Notes under the pieces: model-generated
What the model was told of the DNA's origin: nothing
Databases searched by the model: none
Seen by the model: only the letters and a program-made list of their open reading frames with translations
Made by a program: the position numbers and the translations under genes
Assembly: GCA_019114445.1 (NCBI GenBank)
Contig: DXFL01000023.1
Location: forward strand, 124,001 to 188,000
Source: Candidatus Barnesiella excrementigallinarum
GTDB lineage: Bacteria > Bacteroidota > Bacteroidia > Bacteroidales > Barnesiellaceae
Length of the DNA: 64,000 nt
Direction of reading: 5' to 3'
Part shown: positions 47,473 through 56,324 of the stretch, piece by piece
Layout of the letters: every line of letters starts with the position of its first letter
Position numbering within the stretch: the stretch's first letter is position 1

Positions 47473-49025
47473 TTTCCAATCTTTAAAATTCCACTCTTTT
47501 TAATTCCAATAGCTACTCCCCATTGATCGCCATACAAGTCGCCCAAATCTCCGGCCAAAGAGAGTGAGAACGACCAGCCCCGGAGTTTTGCCGGAGTATA
47601 ACGACATTCTATTAATCCCGACCAATCGTGCTGGGTATCGGCCAACGGAAGTTGCAAACTTCCCCACGAGATTCGATATGAGGCTAAAAGCTTATATCTC
47701 CACTCCGGCGAAATATAACCCAAAGCCCCCAAATGGAATGCCCGTATCCGGTTATGCTTGTATCTCAAATAGCCATCGGTATTGTACAACAACGACTTGG
47801 TCATAGCCGTACCATTGGAAAGGCCATGATGGGCCCAACCATTATAAAAATAATTATTATAATAATTGTCGAATCCATTTGCATAAACGTCCAACTTAGG
47901 ATTTTCGAAATCGGACGGGCAAAAATTTACCGGCCCGCCTTGATTGGTAAAATCCAAATACTCTACAACGAGATTCGACAACCAGTTTTCCCGGCCGCTT
48001 TTATATTCGATTCCCCACAAGCCGTCCCAACCGTTGAGTTTACCCATACCCGAAGCATCCTCGAAAAACCATTCGAAATAACCTCGCACCGACGAACCGT
48101 TCTTAAATTTATAGTCGGCCGATAAATTCCACTGCCCCACGTGATTCCCATAATAGTAGGCCTGATCGCTCTTATAAGTTTGACCATCGCCCGACGACGG
48201 GAACAAAATTTGTAAAAAATCTTTTACTCGGGTAGGACTTTTGGTTGTCAAAGAATCGATTAAAACGCCTTTATTGTAATAACGCTGCGTTCCCCCGAAC
48301 TGGGCGGCCAACTCGCCACCTATCGTCACAACAAAAGGCTTATTGGGATTGGTGCGGAAAGCAATCGCTTTATAATGATAAAGCGCCCCCGTCGTAATGA
48401 ATCCATTATAATAATTATAGTGCTCTTTCAGGAAATCACTATCGGTAAATATACCGTAGGCCAAACTTCCTTTTATCTGTACATTACCTTTTGTATAAGG
48501 AATATCCACAAAATCGATAAATCCGGCTTTTACTTGTGGAATGGGGCGCGCATTCCCCGACCAAACAAGACCGCCCGAACTCAACTCAAAATTCACTACT
48601 TCGTCGACAATTTCGCGGGAACCGGCCCACAAAAAAAGCGACCGATACTTTACCCCGGCATAAAGTTGCTGTATGCGGAAAGATGATACTCCCGGGTAAT
48701 GAGTCTCTACCGCGCCGTTATCACAATTATAAAAGGAGAGTGGCGAGGTCGACGACAACAGGCCTACAAAATCGGCACCAAACTCATGAGAGAAGCGTTT
48801 ATCCTTCTCGATCTCCCGGGAAACGGCAGCTCGCAGATAACCACTTTTGCTATGTGTGATAAGACCATGTTTATTGGCTGAAAAATAATATGGTGCAAAA
48901 GTGCCATTCCCCACATTACCGGCCATAGAAAAGGCATAATCCATCGCGTATTGTGCAAAAGAAGAGGTGACGCTCCCGATCAAAAATACCAAAATGGCAA
49001 ACAATCCTCCCTTGAATCTATACAT
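47469..49025 (-). CDS. Wzi-like capsule assembly outer-membrane protein
   Basis: 518 residues. After the signal peptide (about 1-24) comes a barrel with the capsule-assembly Wzi family pattern (YAFSMAGNVGNGTFAPYYFS near the start, GYISPEWRYKLLASYRISWG near the end). Wzi-type proteins help attach capsular polysaccharide to the outer surface. The gene lies about 1.7 kb from the exopolysaccharide operon, a plausible functional link. It is coupled to the lipocalin-like gene by a 4-bp overlap. Confidence 0.85.
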   Translation of the reverse strand: MYRFKGGLFAILVFLIGSVTSSFAQYAMDYAFSMAGNVGNGTFAPYYFSANKHGLITHSKSGYLRAAVSREIEKDKRFSHEFGADFVGLLSSTSPLSFYNCDNGAVETHYPGVSSFRIQQLYAGVKYRSLFLWAGSREIVDEVVNFELSSGGLVWSGNARPIPQVKAGFIDFVDIPYTKGNVQIKGSLAYGIFTDSDFLKEHYNYYNGFITTGALYHYKAIAFRTNPNKPFVVTIGGELAAQFGGTQRYYNKGVLIDSLTTKSPTRVKDFLQILFPSSGDGQTYKSDQAYYYGNHVGQWNLSADYKFKNGSSVRGYFEWFFEDASGMGKLNGWDGLWGIEYKSGRENWLSNLVVEYLDFTNQGGPVNFCPSDFENPKLDVYANGFDNYYNNYFYNGWAHHGLSNGTAMTKSLLYNTDGYLRYKHNRIRAFHLGALGYISPEWRYKLLASYRISWGSLQLPLADTQHDWSGLIECRYTPAKLRGWSFSLSLAGDLGDLYGDQWGVAIGIKKSGILKIGK

Positions 49026-49131
49026 AACGTATGAATTTACAAAACAAATAAATAAACCAACAATTTACAAAACAAATGCGAGGCTAACGGTCTTGGGTCT
49101 CATCTAATGCGCCGGAGCCTCCGACAAGGCG

Positions 49132-49139
49132 CAAAAATA
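49132..49139 (-). promoter_or_regulatory. possible -7 box of the Wzi unit
   Basis: The minus strand reads TATTTTTG (TAnnTTTG), about 107 bp upstream of the Wzi start. A GCGCC/GGCGC inverted repeat (49109-49132) adjoins it in the 5' leader. Confidence 0.4.
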
Positions 49140-49185
49140 ACATTTAATATGCTACGGCACAACCCCTACCTTGCAATTTAACTAA

Positions 49186-49225
49186 ACAAAAAAAAGAAGC
49201 CGTATCGTAAATACGATACAGCCTC
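49186..49225 (-). terminator. terminator after the barrel gene at 49251-49880
   Basis: On the minus strand, GAGGC-T-GTATCGT pairs with ACGATAC-G-GCTTC (loop ATTT), followed by a run of T's. Confidence 0.75.
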
Positions 49226-49250
49226 TTGACTAAAAACGGCAGAAATTCTC

Positions 49251-49880
49251 TTAGAAGGATACTCCTAAACGGAACCCGACGTTATTACGGCCATCTATGT
49301 CATAGGTAAGCACCTTGCTTTTGTTGGTCGTATAATTGTAATACAAAGCCATGTGCAATCCATACCGAAGATTCGGATTCGGGTAGATGGTCATACCAAT
49401 CTCGGGAGAGACGGCAAAGCCCCATGAATCGTCATACAATTCCCATGCCTGCAAATAGGAGGACATACGGCTGTAATTAGCGCCCAATTTCAAAGTGGTG
49501 TAAGGCTCGAACATACCACCGGTAGTGAAGCGATATTTTGCCAAAAATCCAAAAGGCAACTGAAACAGAGAATGTTGTTGATCGGTCGTAAGAGCCGAGT
49601 TGCTGCTTAATGCAAGCGTTTGCCGGTCGATATACTTATTGTTGGTATGATAGGCCACAAATGCACCGATAGCCATCTTAGGCATAATATAATAGCCACC
49701 TTCAAAATTCATACCCCAGCCACTGGCTTTATCGGCAAAGCTATTGCCCATAGGAGAGTTGAACTGCCAATCGACATTGAAGTAGGAGGTAGAAACGTTT
49801 TGTGCGTTTCCCCGGGTTGACAGCGAAGCCATCAAAACAGCCGCAACCACCCATAACGATATGTGTTTAATAGTTTTCAT
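49251..49880 (-). CDS. outer-membrane beta-barrel protein (OmpA/OmpW-like size)
   Basis: 209 residues from the ATG at 49880 (KTIKHISLWVVAAVLMASL), which gives a clear signal peptide ending near GNAQ. A longer in-frame start at 50042 would sit inside the neighbouring lipoprotein gene and is rejected. The sequence is an eight-strand-like barrel with aromatic turns, ending NVGFRLGVSF. Function is unknown. It lies 47 bp downstream of the DUF4136 gene on the same strand and is probably co-transcribed. Confidence 0.75.
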   Translation of the reverse strand: MKTIKHISLWVVAAVLMASLSTRGNAQNVSTSYFNVDWQFNSPMGNSFADKASGWGMNFEGGYYIMPKMAIGAFVAYHTNNKYIDRQTLALSSNSALTTDQQHSLFQLPFGFLAKYRFTTGGMFEPYTTLKLGANYSRMSSYLQAWELYDDSWGFAVSPEIGMTIYPNPNLRYGLHMALYYNYTTNKSKVLTYDIDGRNNVGFRLGVSF

Positions 49881-49927
49881 AATTCGTTTTCTTTTTATTA
49901 ATTGTATAAATAAAGGGTTATAGTTCG

Positions 49928-50563
49928 TTATTCGTTCGTCAAATAAGGCGACTGAACAAACGACTGCTCTATGGCTTGAATTACCAAATTGCGATTTAAT
50001 TTGGGGGAGCCGCTCTTCAATCCGGCCATATAAGTATCCCAAACGATACTTAATTTGCGATTTGCACCGGTTTTATCGGTCAAATCGACCAACTCGGCCA
50101 AGAAAGAGTTTACACTGTAACTATATACAACCGGATAAGGATAGTACCAACTGTTCCAATAAGGTCCCCAGTATCCGGGGCCCCAATATCCGGGATAACC
50201 CCACCACCAGTTCGTATTGGGATAGTCTACAAAATAACGTACATTTTCGATATAGCTTACCTGCAAACCCAAATCGGCTTCGTCTTTCGAATCTACTTGA
50301 ACAAAGCCTCGGGCTGCCATATTTTCGGCAAACGTTTCGAGAATGTAATTGGCATCGTCGTTTGTCCAATAGGTTGCTTTATCACTATTGGTAATAAGCA
50401 GTACGCTATCGGGCAGATAATAGGTGAGATAATCACCGAAGTTAGCCGATTTATCATAATCGGTAAACACCACATAATCATCATCCAGCTCGGAGAGGCT
50501 GGGCTCCTTTTGGCAGGCAGTCATTACCGCTACGACAAAAAGAATCGGGATCAGTTTTTTCAT
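49928..50563 (-). CDS. DUF4136 lipoprotein with Trp/Gly/Tyr-rich tract
   Basis: 211 residues. The lipobox VAVMTAC puts the lipid Cys at about residue 17. The DUF4136 pattern follows (YVVFTDYDKSANFGDYLTY, then MAARGFVQVDSKDEADLGLQ). Between about residues 120 and 150 lies a tract made almost only of Trp, Gly, Tyr and Pro (WWWGYPGYWGPGYWGPYW). DUF4136 proteins are outer-membrane lipoproteins of unknown role. It is first in a two-gene unit with the barrel gene downstream. Confidence 0.85.
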   Translation of the reverse strand: MKKLIPILFVVAVMTACQKEPSLSELDDDYVVFTDYDKSANFGDYLTYYLPDSVLLITNSDKATYWTNDDANYILETFAENMAARGFVQVDSKDEADLGLQVSYIENVRYFVDYPNTNWWWGYPGYWGPGYWGPYWNSWYYPYPVVYSYSVNSFLAELVDLTDKTGANRKLSIVWDTYMAGLKSGSPKLNRNLVIQAIEQSFVQSPYLTNE

Positions 50564-50676
50564 ATCAGTTCTGTTTTGTTTGTTTTATATATAACAAAAT
50601 TGTTATACTCAAAAAACAAAACCGAACAGAGATAGTTCGAAAATGTGGATTTTTTTTTGAGAGGAAAGTATTTTTT

Positions 50677-51777
50677 TTAACGCTCAACTTTTTTTACGGC
50701 AGCATACACCTCATCGACCTGCCGGGCGATATGGTCCCAATCGTAAGGCGACAGATCGTAGCTGCAACAGGTCTCACCGTCGGATAACTTTCGGGAAAGG
50801 TTTTCTTGCAAAGATTGAATATTACCTGTCTTAAAGAAATGGTCGGGCGACAGGCACGAAAGGCTGTTGGCCGGAATATCGCTCACCAATACCGGCAACC
50901 GGTAGCTCAACGCTTCGAGCAGGACAATGGGCAATCCTTCGTGGAAGGAAGGCAATACAAAAAGGCGCGCATGGGTAAAAAGTTCGTTCAATTTAGCGCC
51001 CCGGATAAAACCGGTGAGCACTACTCCGTTTTCCCGAGCCAGTTGTTTCAAAGCGAGCGAGTAGTGGTCTTCGTGATCGGCATCCCCGGCAATTACCAAC
51101 TTGCAATCGGGTCGCGCCATTTGGGAAAAGGCTTTTACCAGAAGATCGAATCCTTTCTCTTCGACAAAACGCCCCACCGCCAAAACGTATTTCCGGGGTT
51201 CCAATCCCAAAGAGCGAATATATTCGGTTGTAGTCGCCGGCGCAGGTGTATTCACGCCATTATAGATAAGACGGGCGTTCATTCGCCCATATTTTGTTCT
51301 CAGGATATTGTCGATGACGGTAGAAATTACAATCACCTCGTTGGCAAATTTAGCGCCCATACGCTCTCCCAACTTCAAAACCGACTTGGCTGTTTTGTTC
51401 CACTTTTGCCGGTCATAATCGGGGCCATGGTGCGTCATTACCACCCGCAAACCCAACAATCGGGCAAAGGGGGTAAGTATGGAAGGTCCAATGGCATGGA
51501 TATGCAACACATCGGCGCCTACCTTGCGGGCATAGAGGACCGCCAAAAAGGTGTGGACAATAGCCTCGATACTCTTCTTGCGAGGGGCATAAATATCTTT
51601 GAGGCGAACGCCTTTATAGGCTTTGATTCGATTTTGGGGAGTAACATAGCACGACCGCCTTACCACCGTAACGTCGTGCCCCATTGCGGCCAAACGGGGA
51701 TACAACTCCTCGCAATGAGTCTCTACACCACCCTGTATATCGGGGATTCCACGAGTACCGGCAACAACTATCTTCAT
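50677..51777 (-). CDS. GT4-family glycosyltransferase (last gene of exopolysaccharide operon)
   Basis: 366 residues. The N-terminal GTRGIPDIQGGVETHCEEL is typical of GT4 enzymes with a DUF1972-like start (rhamnosyl- or related transferases). The C-terminal donor-binding motif FHEGLPIVLLEALS has the EX7E arrangement. It probably adds one sugar to the lipid-linked repeat unit at the inner face of the membrane. Donor and acceptor are unknown. It lies 30 bp after the radical SAM gene. Confidence 0.9.
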   Translation of the reverse strand: MKIVVAGTRGIPDIQGGVETHCEELYPRLAAMGHDVTVVRRSCYVTPQNRIKAYKGVRLKDIYAPRKKSIEAIVHTFLAVLYARKVGADVLHIHAIGPSILTPFARLLGLRVVMTHHGPDYDRQKWNKTAKSVLKLGERMGAKFANEVIVISTVIDNILRTKYGRMNARLIYNGVNTPAPATTTEYIRSLGLEPRKYVLAVGRFVEEKGFDLLVKAFSQMARPDCKLVIAGDADHEDHYSLALKQLARENGVVLTGFIRGAKLNELFTHARLFVLPSFHEGLPIVLLEALSYRLPVLVSDIPANSLSCLSPDHFFKTGNIQSLQENLSRKLSDGETCCSYDLSPYDWDHIARQVDEVYAAVKKVER

Positions 51778-51807
51778 CGCAACCTCCCGATTTTTACGTT
51801 GATCTAT

Positions 51808-52872
51808 TTAAAGCCTATTGAGATTTCCTTGCCGGGGATCTTGCCCTACATCGTACCACTTCTTGTCCAAACAAATGGGACGGCCAAGCAGCGAACGGAT
51901 TTTATTTTTGATAACCCAACCCATAGGGTGGCGTATATACGATACCTTTTTCATTACCGGCGATACCGTACCTACCATCCAGCAGTTTTTAGGGCATTTG
52001 CGTACGAGTTCGCGCACTCGCTGAGCCTGTTCGCTATTCCAAATCTCCGAAAAAGATTTTACCTGACGGATATTGCCCATACTCTCTTTCCAGTATTTGG
52101 CTTCCAACCCATTACAGGGATAGACCTCGCCGTAGGGATCGATAAAGCAGTTCATCAGCCCGGCCTCACAGGGCAACATACGGCGATTCCCCTCGATATA
52201 ATTGATTAGCCCCATATTGAAGAAGGCTCTCGCCCACGATTTAGGGTGCTTCTCCTTCATCTGCATATCGATGAGTTTGGCAAAATTGGCACAAACGGCA
52301 TCGCGATTGGTAATTACGTTGTCGTCCTTGTGGAAATAATACGAGTTATGAAAGGCTGCCGTGGCAAACTCCATATCCAATGCTTTGGATAACCGATACA
52401 AAGCAAGCATATCCTCGGAGTTGTTATTCGAAACAGTAATACCGAACCCAATATCTTTTATACCCATCTCTTTAAGGGTAAGCAAGGTTCTCAACCCTTT
52501 GTCAAAACCACCGGCACGGCCTCGAAGCTCGTCGTTTTTCTGCGACAACCCTTCTATGCTGATTCGGATTCCTATCTTGGGGAATTTTTTCGCCAATGCT
52601 ACTACTCTATCTTCAAACCAACCCGAAGTGGAAATAACCACCCGCGGAGCCTTGCGGAAGGCAACCTCGATGATCTTGTCCAAATCTTCCCGAACAAAAG
52701 GCTCGCCTCCGGTTATATTAATAAACTTTACACGTGGCAGAATCTCCAATTCCTCGGCCGTAATTTCTTGCTGAGGATCTGTGGGATTCTTCCAAATATT
52801 ACACATCTTACAACGCATTGGGCAGCGGTAAGTGGTAATAATACTTATATCGGTAGGTGCGAAAATCTTCAT
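51808..52872 (-). CDS. radical SAM protein with SPASM-like C-terminal cysteines
   Basis: 354 residues. The radical SAM cluster motif CPMRCKMC is at about residues 18-25, followed by ITGGEPFVREDLDKI (SAM-binding GGEP). The C-terminal third carries more cysteines (CEAGLMNCFIDPYGEVYPCNG, then CPKNC) arranged like a SPASM auxiliary Fe-S domain. No peptide substrate gene lies nearby. The position between two glycosyltransferases in an exopolysaccharide operon argues for a sugar- or lipid-modifying radical reaction, but this is inference. Confidence 0.88.
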   Translation of the reverse strand: MKIFAPTDISIITTYRCPMRCKMCNIWKNPTDPQQEITAEELEILPRVKFINITGGEPFVREDLDKIIEVAFRKAPRVVISTSGWFEDRVVALAKKFPKIGIRISIEGLSQKNDELRGRAGGFDKGLRTLLTLKEMGIKDIGFGITVSNNNSEDMLALYRLSKALDMEFATAAFHNSYYFHKDDNVITNRDAVCANFAKLIDMQMKEKHPKSWARAFFNMGLINYIEGNRRMLPCEAGLMNCFIDPYGEVYPCNGLEAKYWKESMGNIRQVKSFSEIWNSEQAQRVRELVRKCPKNCWMVGTVSPVMKKVSYIRHPMGWVIKNKIRSLLGRPICLDKKWYDVGQDPRQGNLNRL

Positions 52873-52936
52873 TTCTCGTAAATGTCGTGCAAAGATAGTT
52901 TATTTTATCGGGTCTATCAAATTTTTATATCCACAC

Positions 52937-54148
52937 TTATAAGCCATATATCTTTTTCAGTTCGTTCCAATAGCGATTTTCCGAAAAACGCTCTTGTGCC
53001 CGTATCGAAACAGCTTGTTTATCAATACTTTTTGCAGTCATCAACGAAGTAATGGCCGCAGCCAGTTCTTCTTTGTCGCCCATTCGGAACAAGCGGCCAT
53101 CACCTTCGCGTACCAGTTCGGGGATACCTCCTACTTCGGAACCGATAACCGGTGTACCCATGCACAGCGACTCGATCACGCTCAACGGATTATTCTCATA
53201 CCAAATGGACGGAATAGCCATTGTCTTAGCCTGTTTGACCAGTTTTACAACCTCATCGGAGGCAAGATGCCCCAAAAAGAATATGTTCCCCGATTGGCTA
53301 TATCGTTCTCGTAACTCCTCGGCAAGAGGTCCTGTCCCGGCTACATAAAGGAGATATGGCAGTGTTTCGGCCACTTCGAGCAACATTTTTACACCCTTTT
53401 CTTCCGAAAGGCGCCCCACATAACAGTAATATGGAGTTTGCGGCTCTCCGTCGTCTTTGAAAGTTTGCAGGAAATCCAATTTGTTCTGCTCGATAAAATT
53501 GCAAATTACCGTCAATTTGGTATAGTCATACCCGCAGGCTCTCATCTTCTGCGCCATAAACGAACTGGGACACACAAAAGTATCGACCCATTGTTGCAAT
53601 CGCTTTTGGTTCCACCACAACGCCTCGCCATACGCCAACACGCTGGCCGAGAAACTACCCTTCATACATTTTCGTCGAACCACCTGCGTGCGATCGGTAA
53701 AACAAGCCTCACAAATCTTCCCTTCACACAAACAACTATATGAAGGGCACAAAAGTTTATAATCGTGCAACGTCCACACCGTACGACAGCCATACTCTTT
53801 GGCCAACTTGACGATAACCGGCGAAAGATACGAGTGAATATTGTGGAAATGAACTATATCGGGACGAAAGGTATCCAACATTTTTTGGAACGAAGCCTTT
53901 ATATCGCCCATTCCAAAAAGACGTCGCGCAGCCTTTACCTGATTTTTAAGTCCGCCCGAAAAAGAAATTTCGGGAGCAAAATAACCCGACATCTCGCTAT
54001 GCAAGTTTTGGGAATAAGTCATGGCATAGACCGCGACCTCGAACCCTAAACGGCGCAACAAGGCTTCGAGATTGATCATACAAATACAATCTCCACCTCT
54101 CGGATAATAAAATTTATTAACCAATAGAACACGTGGCGTCCGCTTCAT
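52937..54148 (-). CDS. GT4-family glycosyltransferase
   Basis: 403 residues. N-terminal VNKFYYPRGGDCICM and C-terminal YENNPLSVIESLCMGTPVIG (the EX7E site) identify the GT4 fold. A cysteine cluster (CLCEGKICEACFTDRTQVV, then KC) at about residues 137-158 may bind a metal, a feature shared by a subset of this family. It is separated from the acyltransferase by 14 bp and from the radical SAM gene by 64 bp. Confidence 0.92.
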   Translation of the reverse strand: MKRTPRVLLVNKFYYPRGGDCICMINLEALLRRLGFEVAVYAMTYSQNLHSEMSGYFAPEISFSGGLKNQVKAARRLFGMGDIKASFQKMLDTFRPDIVHFHNIHSYLSPVIVKLAKEYGCRTVWTLHDYKLLCPSYSCLCEGKICEACFTDRTQVVRRKCMKGSFSASVLAYGEALWWNQKRLQQWVDTFVCPSSFMAQKMRACGYDYTKLTVICNFIEQNKLDFLQTFKDDGEPQTPYYCYVGRLSEEKGVKMLLEVAETLPYLLYVAGTGPLAEELRERYSQSGNIFFLGHLASDEVVKLVKQAKTMAIPSIWYENNPLSVIESLCMGTPVIGSEVGGIPELVREGDGRLFRMGDKEELAAAITSLMTAKSIDKQAVSIRAQERFSENRYWNELKKIYGL

Positions 54149-54162
54149 GGTTTTTGTTCAGG

Positions 54163-55137
54163 TTATTTAAATATTTGAGCCGTAAACTGGTTTTTCGCCC
54201 ACACCCATTTATACAACAAAATGGGCCCGACGATTCCCGCTCCTATTATAAATAACGAAGAAAGTATAAATTCTATTATATCCCCACCTAAATTTATATA
54301 TGTTAAAATTGCCTTGCCGCCTCCCATAAACAAAGTATGGAAAAGATAGATCGTCATGGAAAGGCGTCCTATATACGATAAACCCTTTGTCTTCGATGGA
54401 ATTGAACGACATATCACATACGAAGTGCTTATAACCATAAACGAGCCGGAAATACCGGATACAATCGTTGGGAAAGCGGGCAAAGTCCCCCCGGGTTGAG
54501 GAGGGTAAAGAAAGAAAAACAAGACGGTAATCGCAGCCCAAAGCAAAGGGTATTTATACATAGCACTCTCCAATTGCTTTACCCGAGACACCCACATACC
54601 AAAGACAAAAAATATGAAGTAATGACAGAATTGCCGAATACAGAAAATATCGGGTCCCGACAACCAAAACGAAAGGCCCAATGCTAAAACCGTCAAAAGA
54701 ATTAACCTATTCCCCGCCTTAAATATAGGAGCAATGCAGAATATGAGAAAAAGTACATATACGAACCACAGATAATAACCGGCTTCGGGAAGATAAAATG
54801 CCCGATACAAAGCGGCAACCGTAACCGGGTGATCGACTTGTAAAAAACCGGCAAAAAGAATTTTTATGCCTATAACCGCCCAAGAGAGAATAAAATAGGG
54901 AACCATCAGTCGTTTGAACTTCGACCACACCAACGCCCCATAGCTTACCTGCTTAACCGAACGGTCAAAAAAGAATCCGGCAATGATAAAGAAAAGAGGC
55001 ATATGAAACCGATAAACGAAACGCATACAGTCGATATACCATACCGGGGCACACTCAGGGATATAATGGCCGATAACAACCAAAACAATACCTATGCCCT
55101 TAGCGACATCGAATGTTATGTTTCTGTTCTTTTCCAT
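54163..55137 (-). CDS. acyltransferase-3 family membrane protein
   Basis: 324 residues with about ten membrane segments. The family start is visible: NITFDVAKGIGIVLVVIGH then FVYRFHMPLFFIIAGFFF. These proteins O-acetylate (or succinylate) exported polysaccharides. The start overlaps the preceding gene's stop by one base (TAATG), so translation is coupled. It probably decorates the polymer made by this operon. Confidence 0.9.
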   Translation of the reverse strand: MEKNRNITFDVAKGIGIVLVVIGHYIPECAPVWYIDCMRFVYRFHMPLFFIIAGFFFDRSVKQVSYGALVWSKFKRLMVPYFILSWAVIGIKILFAGFLQVDHPVTVAALYRAFYLPEAGYYLWFVYVLFLIFCIAPIFKAGNRLILLTVLALGLSFWLSGPDIFCIRQFCHYFIFFVFGMWVSRVKQLESAMYKYPLLWAAITVLFFFLYPPQPGGTLPAFPTIVSGISGSFMVISTSYVICRSIPSKTKGLSYIGRLSMTIYLFHTLFMGGGKAILTYINLGGDIIEFILSSLFIIGAGIVGPILLYKWVWAKNQFTAQIFK

Positions 55138-56252
55138 TAACGGTTTCGGGTTGAGGCATTTTCAAACGAATCGATAATTCTTTGTGCTACGGCATCGGTC
55201 GTAACCAATGGGGCATACTGCTTGCAATTATTCACATAGAACTCATTCTTCTCCAAAATTTCAGCCAAATCTTTCGCACCCCAATGATCCCGAGCTATTC
55301 CCAACCGCTTTTTCTCGACCACTTCACTGTCAAACGGCACCCGGTTAGTAACTACCGGAGTTCCCATAACTACCGATTCCATGAGAGCCAACATATTGAG
55401 CTCTCTCAAAGAGTCGAATAACGAAGCTTTCGATTTTTGTATGTAACTGAAAAGTTCCTCGTGAGGTAATTTCCCCAATAAAATAATTTGGGCTGCTCGA
55501 TTCAACGATTTTACCAATTGGTCCAATTCTCCTCTTAATTCCCCATCACCGGCAATATACAATTTGTAATGAGCATATTGAGGATACTCCGACAGGAAAG
55601 AATCGAACTTGCGGATAATAGACTCTATATTCTTACGGGGTATCAACTGCCCCACGGTAATAAAACAAGGGCTTTTCTCTACTGTCATATCGACCGACGG
55701 GATTACCTTTACGCCATGACCAACAGGCTCTCCCACATGAGGCATATACTCACGGATAAAACGCTGCGAGACATACGATCGAGGGATAACCCACACCTTA
55801 CGCATGAAACAGCGGGCTATCACATTGTACCAAATACGGGAAGGTAACTCCTTCATCTTACGGTTATGTGACCCTAATTCCTGCCAAACAACCGTTTGGT
55901 GCGGAAGTATGATCGAGGCGATCAAGGACGAGAACGAGAAAGTTTCACTTGCGAGAACCATATCGACTTGTCCCCGACGATTCTTCAAAAAACGCCATAC
56001 ACCGGGCATAAACGGGAGTAGAGCCGGTTGAAACACTCTATGCCACACCGACTTCAAGAAAACCACTTCAAAATCGTAGGCTTCCGGTTCAACCGGTGCA
56101 TAATCGGCCGCAGCAACCAACGTAACCGAATGACCCGCACGGTGAAAAGCCATACACAAGTCATACATCATCGTCTCTTTTATCGTCCTCACACGAGGAA
56201 TTACCCCTTTTTCGGGAGTAAACAGTATGGGATTGACTACTATAATTCTCAT
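55137..56252 (-). CDS. GT4-family glycosyltransferase
   Basis: 371 residues from the ATG at 56252 (RIIVVNPILFTPEKGVIP); an ATG six codons upstream is possible but gives a poorer N-terminus. The C-terminal half has ITVGQLIPRKNIESIIRKF and the LRELNMLALMESVVMGTPVV segment, with GT4 donor-site spacing. It is the first glycosyltransferase after the flippase gene and lies 72 bp from it. Confidence 0.88.
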   Translation of the reverse strand: MRIIVVNPILFTPEKGVIPRVRTIKETMMYDLCMAFHRAGHSVTLVAAADYAPVEPEAYDFEVVFLKSVWHRVFQPALLPFMPGVWRFLKNRRGQVDMVLASETFSFSSLIASIILPHQTVVWQELGSHNRKMKELPSRIWYNVIARCFMRKVWVIPRSYVSQRFIREYMPHVGEPVGHGVKVIPSVDMTVEKSPCFITVGQLIPRKNIESIIRKFDSFLSEYPQYAHYKLYIAGDGELRGELDQLVKSLNRAAQIILLGKLPHEELFSYIQKSKASLFDSLRELNMLALMESVVMGTPVVTNRVPFDSEVVEKKRLGIARDHWGAKDLAEILEKNEFYVNNCKQYAPLVTTDAVAQRIIDSFENASTRNR

Positions 56253-56324
56253 AAAAATATCTCTTATCACAAAGATAAGAATTGTACTTCGAAATACAAA
56301 GACCGAGAGCCCCTCTTTATTATA

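Noticed and set aside
49881-50042. N-terminal extension of the barrel protein to 50042
   Set aside because: It would overlap the DUF4136 gene and bury the signal peptide; the ATG at 49880 is right.
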